A stretch of DNA of 64,000 bases from Margaritifera margaritifera (Eukaryota > Mollusca > Bivalvia > Unionida > Margaritiferidae). Shown piece after piece: positions 51,440 through 64,000 of the stretch. The stretch covers positions 3,262,001 to 3,326,000 of the forward strand of contig JAQPZY010001621.1 in the NCBI GenBank assembly GCA_029931535.1. The letters are read 5' to 3'. A model generated the notes under the pieces. It made no database searches. It had not been told where the DNA came from and saw nothing but the letters and a program-made list of their open reading frames with translations. A program made the position numbers and the translations under genes. Positions within the stretch are counted from its first letter, which is position 1; every line of letters starts with the position of its first letter.

Positions 51440-54400
51440 AATTTAATCTTCATCATAAGAGTGCACAACAAACTAAATAGATATCCATGTAATCTTTATT
51501 ATAAGAGTGTACCACAAACTAAAATATCCATGTAATCTTTATCATAAGAGTGTACCACAAACTAAATAGATATCCATGTAATCTTTATCATAAGAGTGTA
51601 CCACAAACTAAATAGATATCCATGTAATCTTTATCATAAGAGTGTACCACAAACTTAAAATCCATGTAATCTTTATCATAAGAGTGTACCACAAACTAAA
51701 ATATCCATGTAATTTTTATCAAAAGAGTGTACCACAAACTAAATAGATATCCATATAATCTTTACCATAGAGTATACCACAACCTAAATAGATATCCATG
51801 TAATCTTTATCATCAGAGTGTACCACAAACTAAATAGATATTCATGTAAGTTTTATTAAAAGAGTGTACCACAAACTAAATCGATATATATGTAATCTCT
51901 ATCATAAGAGTGTACCGCCAACTAAATAGCCATGTAATCTTTAACATAAGAGTGTACAACAAACTAATAGACATCCATGTAATCTTTATCATAAGAGTGT
52001 ACCACAAACCAAATAGATATCCATGTAATCTTTATCACAAGAGTGTGCCACACCCTAAATAGATATCCATGTAATCTTCATCATAAGAGTGTGCAACAAA
52101 CTAAAATATCAATGTAATCTTTATCATAAGAGTGCACAATAAACTAAAAAGATATCCATGTAATCTCTATCATAAGAGTGTACCACAAACTAAATAGATA
52201 TTCATACAATCTTTATCATATGAGTGTACCACAAACTAAATCGATATACATGTAATCTTTATCATAAGAGTGTACCGCCAACTAAATAGCCATGAAATCT
52301 TTAACATAAGAGTGTACAACAAACTAATAGACATCCATGTAATCTTTATCATAAGAGTGTACCACAAACCAAATAGATATCCATGCAATCTTTATCACAA
52401 GAGTGTGCCACACTCTAAATAGATATCCATGTAATCTTCATCATAAGAGTGTGCAACAAACTAAAATATCAATGTAATCTTTATCATAAGAGTGCACAAT
52501 AAACTAAAAAGATATCCATGTAATCTCTGTCATAAGAGTGTACCACAAACTAAATAGATATTCATACAATCTTTATCATAAGAGTGTACCACAAACTAAA
52601 TCGATATACATGTAATCTTTATGATAAGAGTGTACCGCCAACTAAATAGCCATGTAATCTTTAACATAAAAGTGTACTACAAACTAATAGACATCCATGT
52701 AATCTTTATCATAAGAGTGTACCACAAACCAAATAGATATCCATGTAATCTTTATCACAAGAGTGTGCCACACTCTAAATAGATATCCATGTAATCTTCA
52801 TCATAAGAGTGTGCAACAAACTAAAATATCAATGTAATCTTTAACATAAGAGTGCACAATAAACTAAAAAGATATCCATGTAATCTCTGTCATAAGAGTG
52901 TACCACAAACTAAATAGATATTCATACAATCTTTATCATAAGAGTGTACCACAAACTAAATAGAGATCCATACAATCTTTATCATAAGAGTGCACCACAA
53001 ACCAAATAGATATCCATGTAATCTTCATCATAAAAGTGTGCCACAAGCGAAATAGATATCCATCTAATCTTTATCAAAAGGGTGTACCACAAACTAAATA
53101 GATAACCATACAATCTTTATCATAGGAGTGCACAACAAACTAATTTGATATCCATGTAATCTTAATCACAAGAGTGTACAACAAACTAAATATATATCCA
53201 TGTAATCTTAATCATAAGAGTGTACCACAAACTAAATAGATATCCATGTAATCTTCATCATAAGAGTGTACCACAAACTAAATAGATATCCATGTAATCT
53301 TTATCCTAAGAGTGTACCACAAACTAAATAGATATCCATGTAATCTTTATCAAAAGAGTGCACCACAAACTAAATAGATATCCAATGTAATCTTAATCAT
53401 AAGAGTGTACAACAAACTAAATAGATATCCATGCAATCTTAATCATATGAGTGTACCACAAACTAAAATATCAAAGTAATCTTTATCGTAAGAGTGTACA
53501 ACAAACTAAAAATATATCCATGTAATCTTCATCATAAGAGTGTACCACAAACTAAATATATATCCATGTGCTCTTCATCATAAGAGTGTACCACAAACTA
53601 AATAGATATCCATGTAATCTTTATCATAAGAGTGTACCACAAACTAAATAGATATCTATGTAATCTTTATCATATGAGTGCACCACAAACCAAATAGATA
53701 TCCATGTAATCTTTATCAAAAGAGTGTACCACAAACTAAATAGATATACATACAATCTTTATCATAAGAGTGCGAAACAAACTAAATAGATATCCATTTA
53801 ATCTTCATCATAAGAGTGTACCACAAACTAATTAGATATTCATACAATCTTCATCATAAGAGTGTACCACAAACTAAAACATCAATGTAATCTTTATCGT
53901 AAGAGTGTACAACAAACTAAATAGATATCCATGCAATCTTTATCAAAAGAGTGCACCACAAACCAAATAGATATCCATGTAATCTTTATCATAAGGGTGT
54001 ACCAGAAAATAAACTCTCCATGGAATCTTTATCGTAGTGCACCAGAAACTAAAATATCCATGTAATCTTTATCATAAAAGGGTTCCACAAACTAAAATAT
54101 CCATGTAATCTTCAACATAAGAGTGTACCACAAACTTAAATAACCATGTAATTTTTATCAAAAGAGTGTACCACAAACTAAATAGATATCCATATAATCT
54201 TTACCATAGAGAATACCACAACCTAAATAGATATCCAAGTAATCTTTATCATCAGAGAGTACCACAAACTAAATAGATATCCATGTAAGTTTTATTAAAA
54301 GAGTGTACCACAAACTAAAACGATATACATGTAATCTCTATCATAAGAGTGTACCGCCAACTAAATAGCCATGTAATCTTTAACATACGAGTGTACAACA

Positions 54401-57400
54401 AACTAATAGACATCCATGTAATCTTTATCATAAGAGTGTACCACAAACCAAATAGATATCCATGTAATCTTTATCACAAGAGTGTGCCACACCCTAAATA
54501 GATATCCATGTAATCTTCATCATAAGAGTGTGGAACAAACTAAAATAATAATGTAATCTTTATCATAAGAGTGCACAATAAACTAAAAAGATATCCATGT
54601 AATCTCTGTCATAAGAGTGTACCACAAACTAAATAGATATTCATACAATCTTTATCATAAGAGTGTACCACAAACTAAATCGATATACATGTAATCTTTA
54701 TCATAAGAGTGTACAGCCAACTAAATAGCCATGTAATCTTTAACATAAGAGTGTACAACAAACTAATAGACATCCATGTAATTTTTATCATAAGAGTGTA
54801 CCACAAACCAAATAGATATCCATGTAATCTTTATCACAAGAGTGTGCCACACTCTAAATAGATATCCATGTAATCTTCATCATAAGAGTGTGCAACAAAC
54901 TAAAATATCAATGTAATCTTTATCATAAGAGTGCACAATAAACTAAAAAGATATCCATGTAATCTCTGTCATGAGTGTGTACCACAAAATAAATAGATAT
55001 TCATACAATCTTTATCATAAGAGTGTACCACAAACTAAATAGAGATCCATACAATCTTTATCATAAGAGTGTACCACAAACCAAATAGATATCCATGTAA
55101 TCTTCATCATAAACGTGTCCCACAAGCTAAATAGATATCCATCTAATCTTTATCAAAAGGGTGTACCACAAACTAAATAGATAACCATACAATCATTATC
55201 ATAGGAGTGCACAACAAACTAATTAGATATCCATGTAATCTTGATCACAAGAGTGTACAACAAACTAAATAGATATCCATGTAATCTTAATCATAAGAGT
55301 GTGCCACAAACTAAATAGATATCCATGTAATCTTTATCATAAGAGTGTACCAAAAACTAAATAGATAACCATGCAATCTTCATCATAAGAGTGTGCCACA
55401 AACTAAATAGATATCCATGTAATCTTCATCATAAGAGTGTACCACAAACTAAATAGATATCCATGTAATCTTCATCATAAGAGTGTGCAACAAACTAAAT
55501 AGATATCTATGTAATCTTAATCATAAGAGTGTACAACAAACTAAAAAGATATCCATGTAATCTTCATCATAAGAGTGTACCACAAACTAAATAGATATCC
55601 ATGTAATCTTAATCATAAGAGTGTACCACAAACTAAATAGATATCCATGTAATCTTAATCATATGAGTGTACCACAAACTAAAATATCAATGTAATCTTT
55701 ATCGTAAGAGTGTACAACAAACTAAATAGATATCCATGTAATCTTCATCATAAGAGTGTACCACAAACTAAATATATATCCATGTAATCTTCATCATAAG
55801 AGTGTACCACAAACTAAATATATATCCATGTACTCTTCATCATAAGAGTGTACCACAACTAAATAGATATCCATGTAATCTTTATCATAAGAGTGTACCA
55901 CAAACTAAATAGATATCTACGTAATCTTTATCATATGAGTGCACCACAAACCAAATAGATATCCATGTAATCTTTATCAAAAGAGTGTACCACAAACTAA
56001 ATAGATATACGTACAATCGTTATCATAAGAGTGCACAACAAACTAAATAGATATCCATTTAATCTTCATCATAAGAGTGTACCACAAACTAATTAGATAT
56101 CCATACAATCTTCATCATAAGAGTGTACCACAAACTAAAATATCAATGTAATCTTTATCGTAAGAGTGTACAACAAACTAAATAGATATCCATGTAATCT
56201 TTATCAAAAGAGTGCACCACAAACCAAATAGATATCCATGTAATCTTTATTATAAGAGTGTACCAGAAACTAAACTCTCCATGTAATCTTTATCCTTGTG
56301 CACCAGAAACTAAAATATCCATGTAATCTTTATCATAAAAGGGTTCCACAAACTAAAATATCCATGTAATATTCAACATAAGAGTGTACCACAAACTAAA
56401 ATAACCATGTAATCTTCATCACAAGACTGTACCACAGACTAAACAGATATCCATGTAATCTTTATTATAAGAGTGCACCACAAACTAAAATATCCATGTA
56501 ATCTTTATCATAAGAGTGCACAACAAGCTAAATAGATATCCATGTAATCTTTATCATAAGAGTGTACCAGAAACTAAACTCTCCATGTAATCTTTATCCT
56601 TGTACACCAGAAACTAAAATATCCATGTAATCTTTATCATAAAAGGGTTCCACAAACTAAAATATCCATGTAATATTCAACATAAGAGTGTACCACAAAC
56701 TAAAATAACCATGTAATCTTCATCACAAGACTGTACCACAGACTAAACAGATATCCATGTAATCTTTATTATAAGAGTGCACCACAAACTAAAATATCCA
56801 TGTAATTTTTATCATAAGAGTGTACCACAAACTAAATAGATATCCATATAATCTTTACAATAGAGTATACCACAACCTAAATAGATATCCATGTAATCTT
56901 TATCATCAGAGTGTACCACAAACTAAATAGATATCCATGTAAGTTTTATTAAAAGAGTGTACCACATACTAAATCGATATACATGTAATCTTTATTATAA
57001 GAGTGTACCGCCAACTAAATAGCCATGTAATCTTTAACATAAGAGTGTACAACAAACTAATAGACATCCATGTAATCTTTATCACAAGAGTGTGCCACAC
57101 TCTAAATAGATATCCATGTAATCTTCATCATAAGAGTGTGCAACAAATTAAAATATCAATGTAATCTTTATCATAAGAGTGCACAATAAACTAAAAAGAT
57201 ATCCATGTAATCTCTGTCATAAGAGTGTACCACAAACTAAATAGATATTCATACAATCTTTACCATAAGAGTGTACCACAAATTAAATAGAGATCCATAC
57301 AATCTTTATCATAAGAGTATACCACAAACCAAATAGATATCCATACAATCTTCATCATAAAAGTGTGCCACAAGCTAAATAGATATCCATCTAATCTTTA

Positions 57401-60400
57401 TCAAAAGAGTGTACCACAAACTAAAGACATAACCATACAATCTTTATCATAGAAGTGCACAACAAACTAATTAGATATCCATGTAAGCTTAATCACAAGA
57501 GTGTACAACAAACTAAATAGATATCCATGTAATCTTAATCATAAGAGTGCGTCACAAACTAAATAGTTATCCATGTAATCTTCATCATAAGAGTGTACCA
57601 CAAACTAAATAGATATCCATGTAATCTTCATCATAAGAGTGTGCCACAAACTAAAAAGATATCCATGTAATCTTCATCATAAGAGTGTACCACAAACTAA
57701 ATAAATATCCATGTAATCTTAATCATAAGAGTGTACAACAAACTAAATAGATATCCATGTAATCTTAATCATAAAAGTGTGCCACAAACTAAATAGATAT
57801 CCATGTAATCTGAATCATAAGAGTGTACCACAAACTAAATAGATATCCATCTAATCTTCATCATAAGAGTGTACCACAAACTAAATAGATATCCATGTAA
57901 TCTTTATTGTAAGAGTGTACCACAAACTAAATAGATATCCATGTAATCTTCATCATAAGAGTGTACCACAAACTAAATAGATATCCATGTAATCTTTATC
58001 GTAAGAGTGTACCACAAACTAAATAGATATCCATGTAATCTTCATCATAAGAGTGTACAACAAACTAAATAGATATCCATGTAATCTTTATCAAAAGAGT
58101 GCACCACAAACTAAATAGATATCCATGTAATCTTATTCATGAGAGTGTACAACAAACTAAATAGATATCCATGTAATCTTCATCATAAGAGTGTACCACA
58201 AACTAAATAGATATCCATGTAATCTTCATCATAAGAGTGTAGCACAAACTAAATAGATATCCATGTAATCTTCATCATAAGAGTGTACAACAAACTAAAT
58301 AGATATCCATGTAATCTTAATCATAAGAGTGTGCCACAAACTAAATAGATATCCATGTAATCTTCATCATAAGAGTGTACCACAAACTAAATAGATATCC
58401 ATGTAATCCTTATCGTAAGAGTGTACCACAAACTAAATCGATATCCATGTAATCTTCATCATAAGAGTGTAACACAAACTAAATAGATATACATGTAATC
58501 TTTATCGTAAGAGTGTACCAAAAAACTAAATAGATATCCATGTAATCTTCATCATAAGAGTGTACCACAAACTAAAGAGATATCCATGTAGCCTTTATCG
58601 TAAGAGTGTACCACAAACTAAATAGATATCCAAGTAATCTTTATCAAAAGAGTGCACCACAAACAAAATAGATATCCATGTAATCTTCATCATAAGAGTG
58701 TGCAACAAACTAAAAAGATATCCATGCAATCTTCATCATAAGAGTGTACCACAAACTAAATCGATATCCATGTAATCTTCATCATTAGAGTGTACCACAA
58801 ACTAAATAGATATCCATGTAATCTTAATCATAAGAGTGTTCAACAAACTAAATAGATATCCATGTAATCTTAATCATATGAGTGTACCACAAACTAAAAT
58901 ATCGATGTAATCTTTATCGTAAGAGTGTACAACAAACTAAATAGATATCCATGTAATCTTCATCATAAGAGTGTACCAAAAACTAAATATATATCCATGT
59001 AATCTTCATCATAAGAGTGTACCACAAACTAAATATGTATCCATGTACTCTTCATCATAAGAGTGTACCACAACTAAATAGATATCCATGTAATCTTTAT
59101 CATAAGAGTGTACCACAAACTAAATAGATATCTACGTAATCTTTATCATATGAGTGCACCACAAACCAAATAGATATCCATGTAATCTTTATCAAAAGAG
59201 TGTACCACAAACTAAATAGATATACGTACAATCGTTATCATAAGAGTGCACAACAAACTAAATAGATATCCATTTAATCTTCATCATAAGAGTGTACCAC
59301 AAACTAATTAGATATCCATACAATATTCATCATAAGAGTGTACCACAAACTAAAATATCAATGTAATCTTTATCGTAAGAGTGTACAACAAACTAAATAG
59401 ATATCCATGTAATCTTTATCAAAAGAGTGCACCACAAACCAAATAGATATCCATGTAATCTTTATCATAAGAGTGTACCAGAAACTAAACTCTCCATGTA
59501 ATCTTTATCCTTGTGCACCAGAAACTAAAATATCCATGTAATCTTTATCATAAAAGGGTTTCACAAACTAAAATATCCATGTAATATTCAACATAAGAGT
59601 GTACCACAAACTAAAATAACCATGTAATCTTCATCACAAGACTGTACCACAGACTAAACAGATATCCATGTAATCTTTATTATAAGAGTGCACCACAAAC
59701 TAAAATATCCATGTAATCTTTATCATAAGAGTGCACAACAAGCTAAATAGATATCCATGTAATCTTTATCATAAGAGTGTACCAGAAACTAAACTCTCCA
59801 TGTAATCTTTATCCTTGTGCACCAGAAACTAAAATATCCATGTAATCTTTATCAAAAAAGGGTTCCACAAACTAAAATATCCATGTAATATACAACATAA
59901 GAGTGTACCACAAACTAAAATAACCATGTAATCTTCATCACAAGACTGTACCACAGACTAAACAGATATCCATGTAATCTTTATTATAAGAGTGCACCAC
60001 AAACTAAAATATCCATGTAATTTTTATCATAAGAGTGTACCACAAACTAAATAGATATCCATATAATCTTTACCATAGAGTATACCACAACCTAAATAGA
60101 TATCCATGTAATCTTTATCATCAGAGTGTACCACAAACTAAATAGATATCCATGTAAGTTTTATCAAAAGAGTGTACCACATACTAAATCGATATACATG
60201 TAATCTTTATCATAAGAGTGTACCCCCAACTAAATAGCCATGTAATCTTTAACATAAGAGTGTACAACAAACTAATAGACATCCATGCAATCTTTATCAT
60301 AAGAGTGTACCACAAACCAAATAGATATCCATGTAATCTTTATCACAAGAGTGTGCCACACTCTAAATAGATATCCATGTAATCTTCATCATAAGAGTGT

Positions 60401-63400
60401 GCAACAAACTAAAATATCAATGTAATCTTTATCATAAGAGTGCACAATAAACTAAAAAGATATCCATGTAATCTCTGTCATAAGAGTGTACCACAAACTA
60501 AATAGATATTCATACAATCTTTATCATAAGAGTGTACCACAAACTAAATAGAGATCCATACAATCTTTATCATAAGAGTGCACCACAAACCAAATAGATA
60601 TCCATGTAATCTTCATCATAAAAGTGTGCCACAAGCTAAATAGATATCCATCTAATCTTTATCAAAAGGGTGTACCACAAACTAAATAGATAACCATACA
60701 ATCTTTATCATAGGAGTGCACAACAAACTAATTTGATATCCATGTAATCTTAATCACAAGAGTGTACAACAAACTAAATATATATCCATGTAATCTTAAT
60801 CATAAGAGTGTACCACAAACTAAATAGATATCCATGTAATCTTCATCATAAGAGTGTACCACAAACTAAATAGATATCCATGTAATCTTTATCCTAAGAG
60901 TGTACCACAAACTAAATAGATATCCATGTAATCTTTATCAAAAGAGTGCACCACAAACTAAATAGATATCCAATGTAATCTTAATCATAAGAGTGTACAA
61001 CAAACTAAATAGATATCCATGCAATCTTAATCATATGAGTGTACCACAAACTAAAATATCAAAGTAATCTTTATCGTAAGAGTGTACAACAAACTAAATA
61101 TATATCCATGTAATCTTCATCATAAGAGTGTACCACAAACTAAATATATATCCATGTGCTCTTCATCATAAGAGTGTACCACAAACTAAATAGATATCCA
61201 TGTAATCTTTATCATAAGAGTGTACCACAAACTAAATAGATATCTATGTAATCTTTATCATATGAGTGCACCACAAACCAAATAGATATCCATGTAATCT
61301 TTATCAAAAGAGTGTACCACAAACTAAATAGATATACATACAATCTTTATCATAAGAGTGCGAAACAAACTAAATATATATCCATTTAATCTTCATTATA
61401 AGAGTGTACCACAAACTAATTAGATATTCATACAATCTTCATCATAAGAGTGTACCACAAACTAAAACATCAATGTAATCTTTATCGTAAGAGTGTACAA
61501 CAAACTAAATAGATATCCATGCAATCTTTATCAAAAGAGTGCACCACAAACCAAATAGATATCCATGTAATCTTTATCATAAGGGTGTACCAGAAAATAA
61601 ACTCTCCATGGAATCTTTATCGTAGTGCACCAGAAACTAAAATATCCATGTAATCTTTATCATAAAAGGGTTCCACAAACTAAAATATCCATGTAATCTT
61701 CAACATAAGAGTGTACCACAAACTTAAATAACCATGTAATTTTTATCATAAGAGTGTACCACAAACTAAATAGATATCCATATAATCTTTACCATAGAGA
61801 ATACCACAACCTAAATAGATATCCAAGTAATCTTTATCATCAGAGAGTACCACAAACTAAATAGATATCCATGTAAGTTTTATTAAAAGAGGGTACCACA
61901 AACTAAAACGATATACATGTAATCTCTATCATAAGAGTGTACCGCCAACTAAATAGCCATGTAATCTTTAACATACGAGTGTACAACAAACTAATAGACA
62001 TCCATGTAATCTTTATCATAAGAGTGTACCACAAACCAAATAGATATCCATGTAATCTTTATCACAAGAGTGTGCCACACCCTAAATAGATATCCATGTA
62101 ATCTTCATCATAAGAGTGTGGAACAAACTAAAATAATAATGTAATCTTTATCATAAGAGTGCACAATAAACTAAAAAGATATCCATGTAATCTCTGTCAT
62201 AAGAGTGTACCACAAACTAAATAGATATTCATACAATCTTTATCATAAGAGTGTACCACAAACTAAATCGATATACATGTAATCTTTATCATAAGAGTGT
62301 ACAGCCAACTAAATAGCCATGTAATATTTAACATAAGAGTGTACAACAAACTAATAGACATCCATGTAATTTTTATCATAAGAGTGTACCACAAACCAAA
62401 TAGATATCCATGTAATCTTTATCACAAGAGTGTGCCACACTCTAAATAGATATCCATGTAATCTTCATCATAAGAGTGTGCAACAAACTAAAATATCAAT
62501 GTAATCTTTATCATAAGAGTGCACAATAAACTAAAAAGATATCCATGTAATCTCTGTCATGAGTGTGTACCACAAAATAAATAGATATTCATACAATCTT
62601 TATCATAAGAGTGTACCACAAACTAAATAGAGATCCATACAATCTTTATCATAAGAGTGTACCACAAACCAAATAGATATCCATGTAATCTTCATCATAA
62701 ACGTGTCCCACAAGCTAAATAGATATCCATCTAATCTTTATCAAAAGGGTGTACCACAAACTAAATAGATAACCATACAATCATTATCATAGGAGTGCAC
62801 AACAAACTAATTAGATATCCATGTAATCTTGATCACAAGAGTGTACAACAAACTAAATAGATATCCATGTAATCTTAATCATAAGAGTGTGCCACAAACT
62901 AAATAGATATCCATGTAATCTTTATCATAAGAGTGTACCACAAACTAAATAGATAACCATGCAATCTTCATCATAAGAGTGTGCCACAAACTAAATAGAT
63001 ATCCATGTAATCTTCATCATAAGAGTGTACCACAAACTAAATAGATATCCATGTAATATTCATCATAAGAGTGTGCAACAAACTAAATAGATATCTATGT
63101 AATCTTAATCATAAGAGTGTACAACAAACTAAAAAGATATCCATGTAATCTTCATCATAAGAGTGTACCACAAACTAAATAGATATCCATGTAATCTTAA
63201 TCATAAGAGTGTACCACAAACTAAATAGATATCCATGTAATCTTTATTATAAGAGTGTACCAGAAACTAAACTCTCCATGTAATCTTTATCCTTGTGCAC
63301 CAGAAACTAAAATATCCATGTAATCTTTATCATAAAAGGGTTCCACAAACTAAAATATCCATGTAATATTCAACATAAGAGTGTACCACAAACTAAAATA

Positions 63401-64000
63401 ACCATGTAATCTTCATCACAAGACTGTACCACAGACTAAACAGATATCCATGTAATCTTTATTATAAGAGTGCACCACAAACTAAAATATCCATGTAATC
63501 TTTATCATAAGAGTGCACAACAAGCTAAATAGATATCCATGTAATCTTTATCATAAGAGTGTACCAGAAACTAAACTCTCCATGTAATCTTTATCCTTGT
63601 ACACCAGAAACTAAAATATCCATGTAATCTTTATCATAAAAGGGTTCCACAAACTAAAATATCCATGTAATATTCAACAGAAGAGTGTACCAAAAACTAA
63701 AATAACCATGTAATCTTCATCACAAGACTGTACCACAGACTAAACAGATATCCATGTAATCTTTATTATAAGAGTGCACCACAAACTAAAATATCCATGT
63801 AATTTTTATCATAAGAGTGTACCACAAACTAAATAGATATCCATATAATCTTTACAATAGAGTATACCACAACCTAAATAGATATCCATGTAATCTTTAT
63901 CATCAGAGTGTACCACAAACTAAATAGATATCCATGTAAGTTTTATTAAAAGAGTGTACCACATACTAAATCGATATACATGTAATCTTTATTATAAGAG
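51440..64000. repeat. 46-bp satellite array, at least 12.5 kb, with nested higher-order repeats
   Basis: A monomer containing tccatgtaatctttatcata and agagtgtaccacaaactaaa recurs every 46 bp, with a 42-bp variant lacking tagata; the array continues past the window end. Several levels of order are visible. A 360-bp block (8 monomers) recurs at about 51958, 52318 and 52678, and again at about 54405/54765 and 61990/62350. A block of about 300 bp carries gaaactaaactctccatg (56267, 56566, 59478, 59783, 63260, 63567). Kilobase-scale copies also occur: about 52690-55645 with 60280-63233, and 55640-57065 with 58855-60280. Confidence 0.97.

Overview
The window is AT-rich eukaryotic DNA made almost entirely of mobile elements and tandem repeats. 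No convincing host gene is visible. Two copies of a tRNA-derived SINE, decayed LINE pieces with a zinc-knuckle ORF1 and many minisatellites suggest a marine invertebrate, most likely a bivalve or other mollusc. That assignment is inference.

The centrepiece (12330-29449, 17,120 bp) is a Polinton/Maverick (adintovirus-like) element with both ends present. It starts AGTAGTAG, ends CTACTACT, sits between two copies of the 6-bp target duplication GATGTG, and has terminal inverted repeats (TIRs) of about 2.6 kb. A divergent promoter near 15.8 kb drives an HNH-type nuclease gene leftward and a compact, intron-less block rightward. The block reads: remnant of the protein-primed DNA polymerase, BIR/IAP-like gene, Bcl-2-like gene, two unrecognised overlapping ORFs (one tail-anchored), packaging ATPase, two paralogous basic core-type proteins, a conserved unknown, a DDE integrase with chromodomain, a two-helix membrane protein, penton (minor capsid), a pVI-like basic protein, the double-jelly-roll major capsid protein, and the Cys half of the maturation protease. 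The particle-building and integration genes are open. The polymerase has lost its catalytic middle and the protease its His half, so this copy would need a helper to replicate and mature. The BIR and Bcl-2-like genes next to each other form a candidate apoptosis-blocking cassette. Each TIR also carries an identical 169-residue gene of unknown function.

A second, unrelated and badly decayed Polinton-type element lies on the minus strand at about 36.4-45.2 kb. It retains recognisable pieces of integrase, a parvovirus-type phospholipase A2 domain, protease (His half), two core-type proteins, penton, ATPase, a fibre-like repeat protein and perhaps a leucine-rich-repeat protein. A 32-bp satellite at 46.3-46.9 kb appears to have grown from a piece of this integrase sequence.

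Other regions: 0-12.3 kb holds minisatellites (56, 60, 77 and 32 bp units), LINE fragments, a SINE and an old decayed array. At 31.3-34.1 kb two arrays (92 bp and 24 bp units) lie between short inverted repeats, like a bivalve pearl-type element. At 47-51.4 kb there is repeat-poor DNA with a MITE-like pair and the second SINE. From 51.4 kb to the window end runs a 46-bp satellite with nested higher-order duplications.
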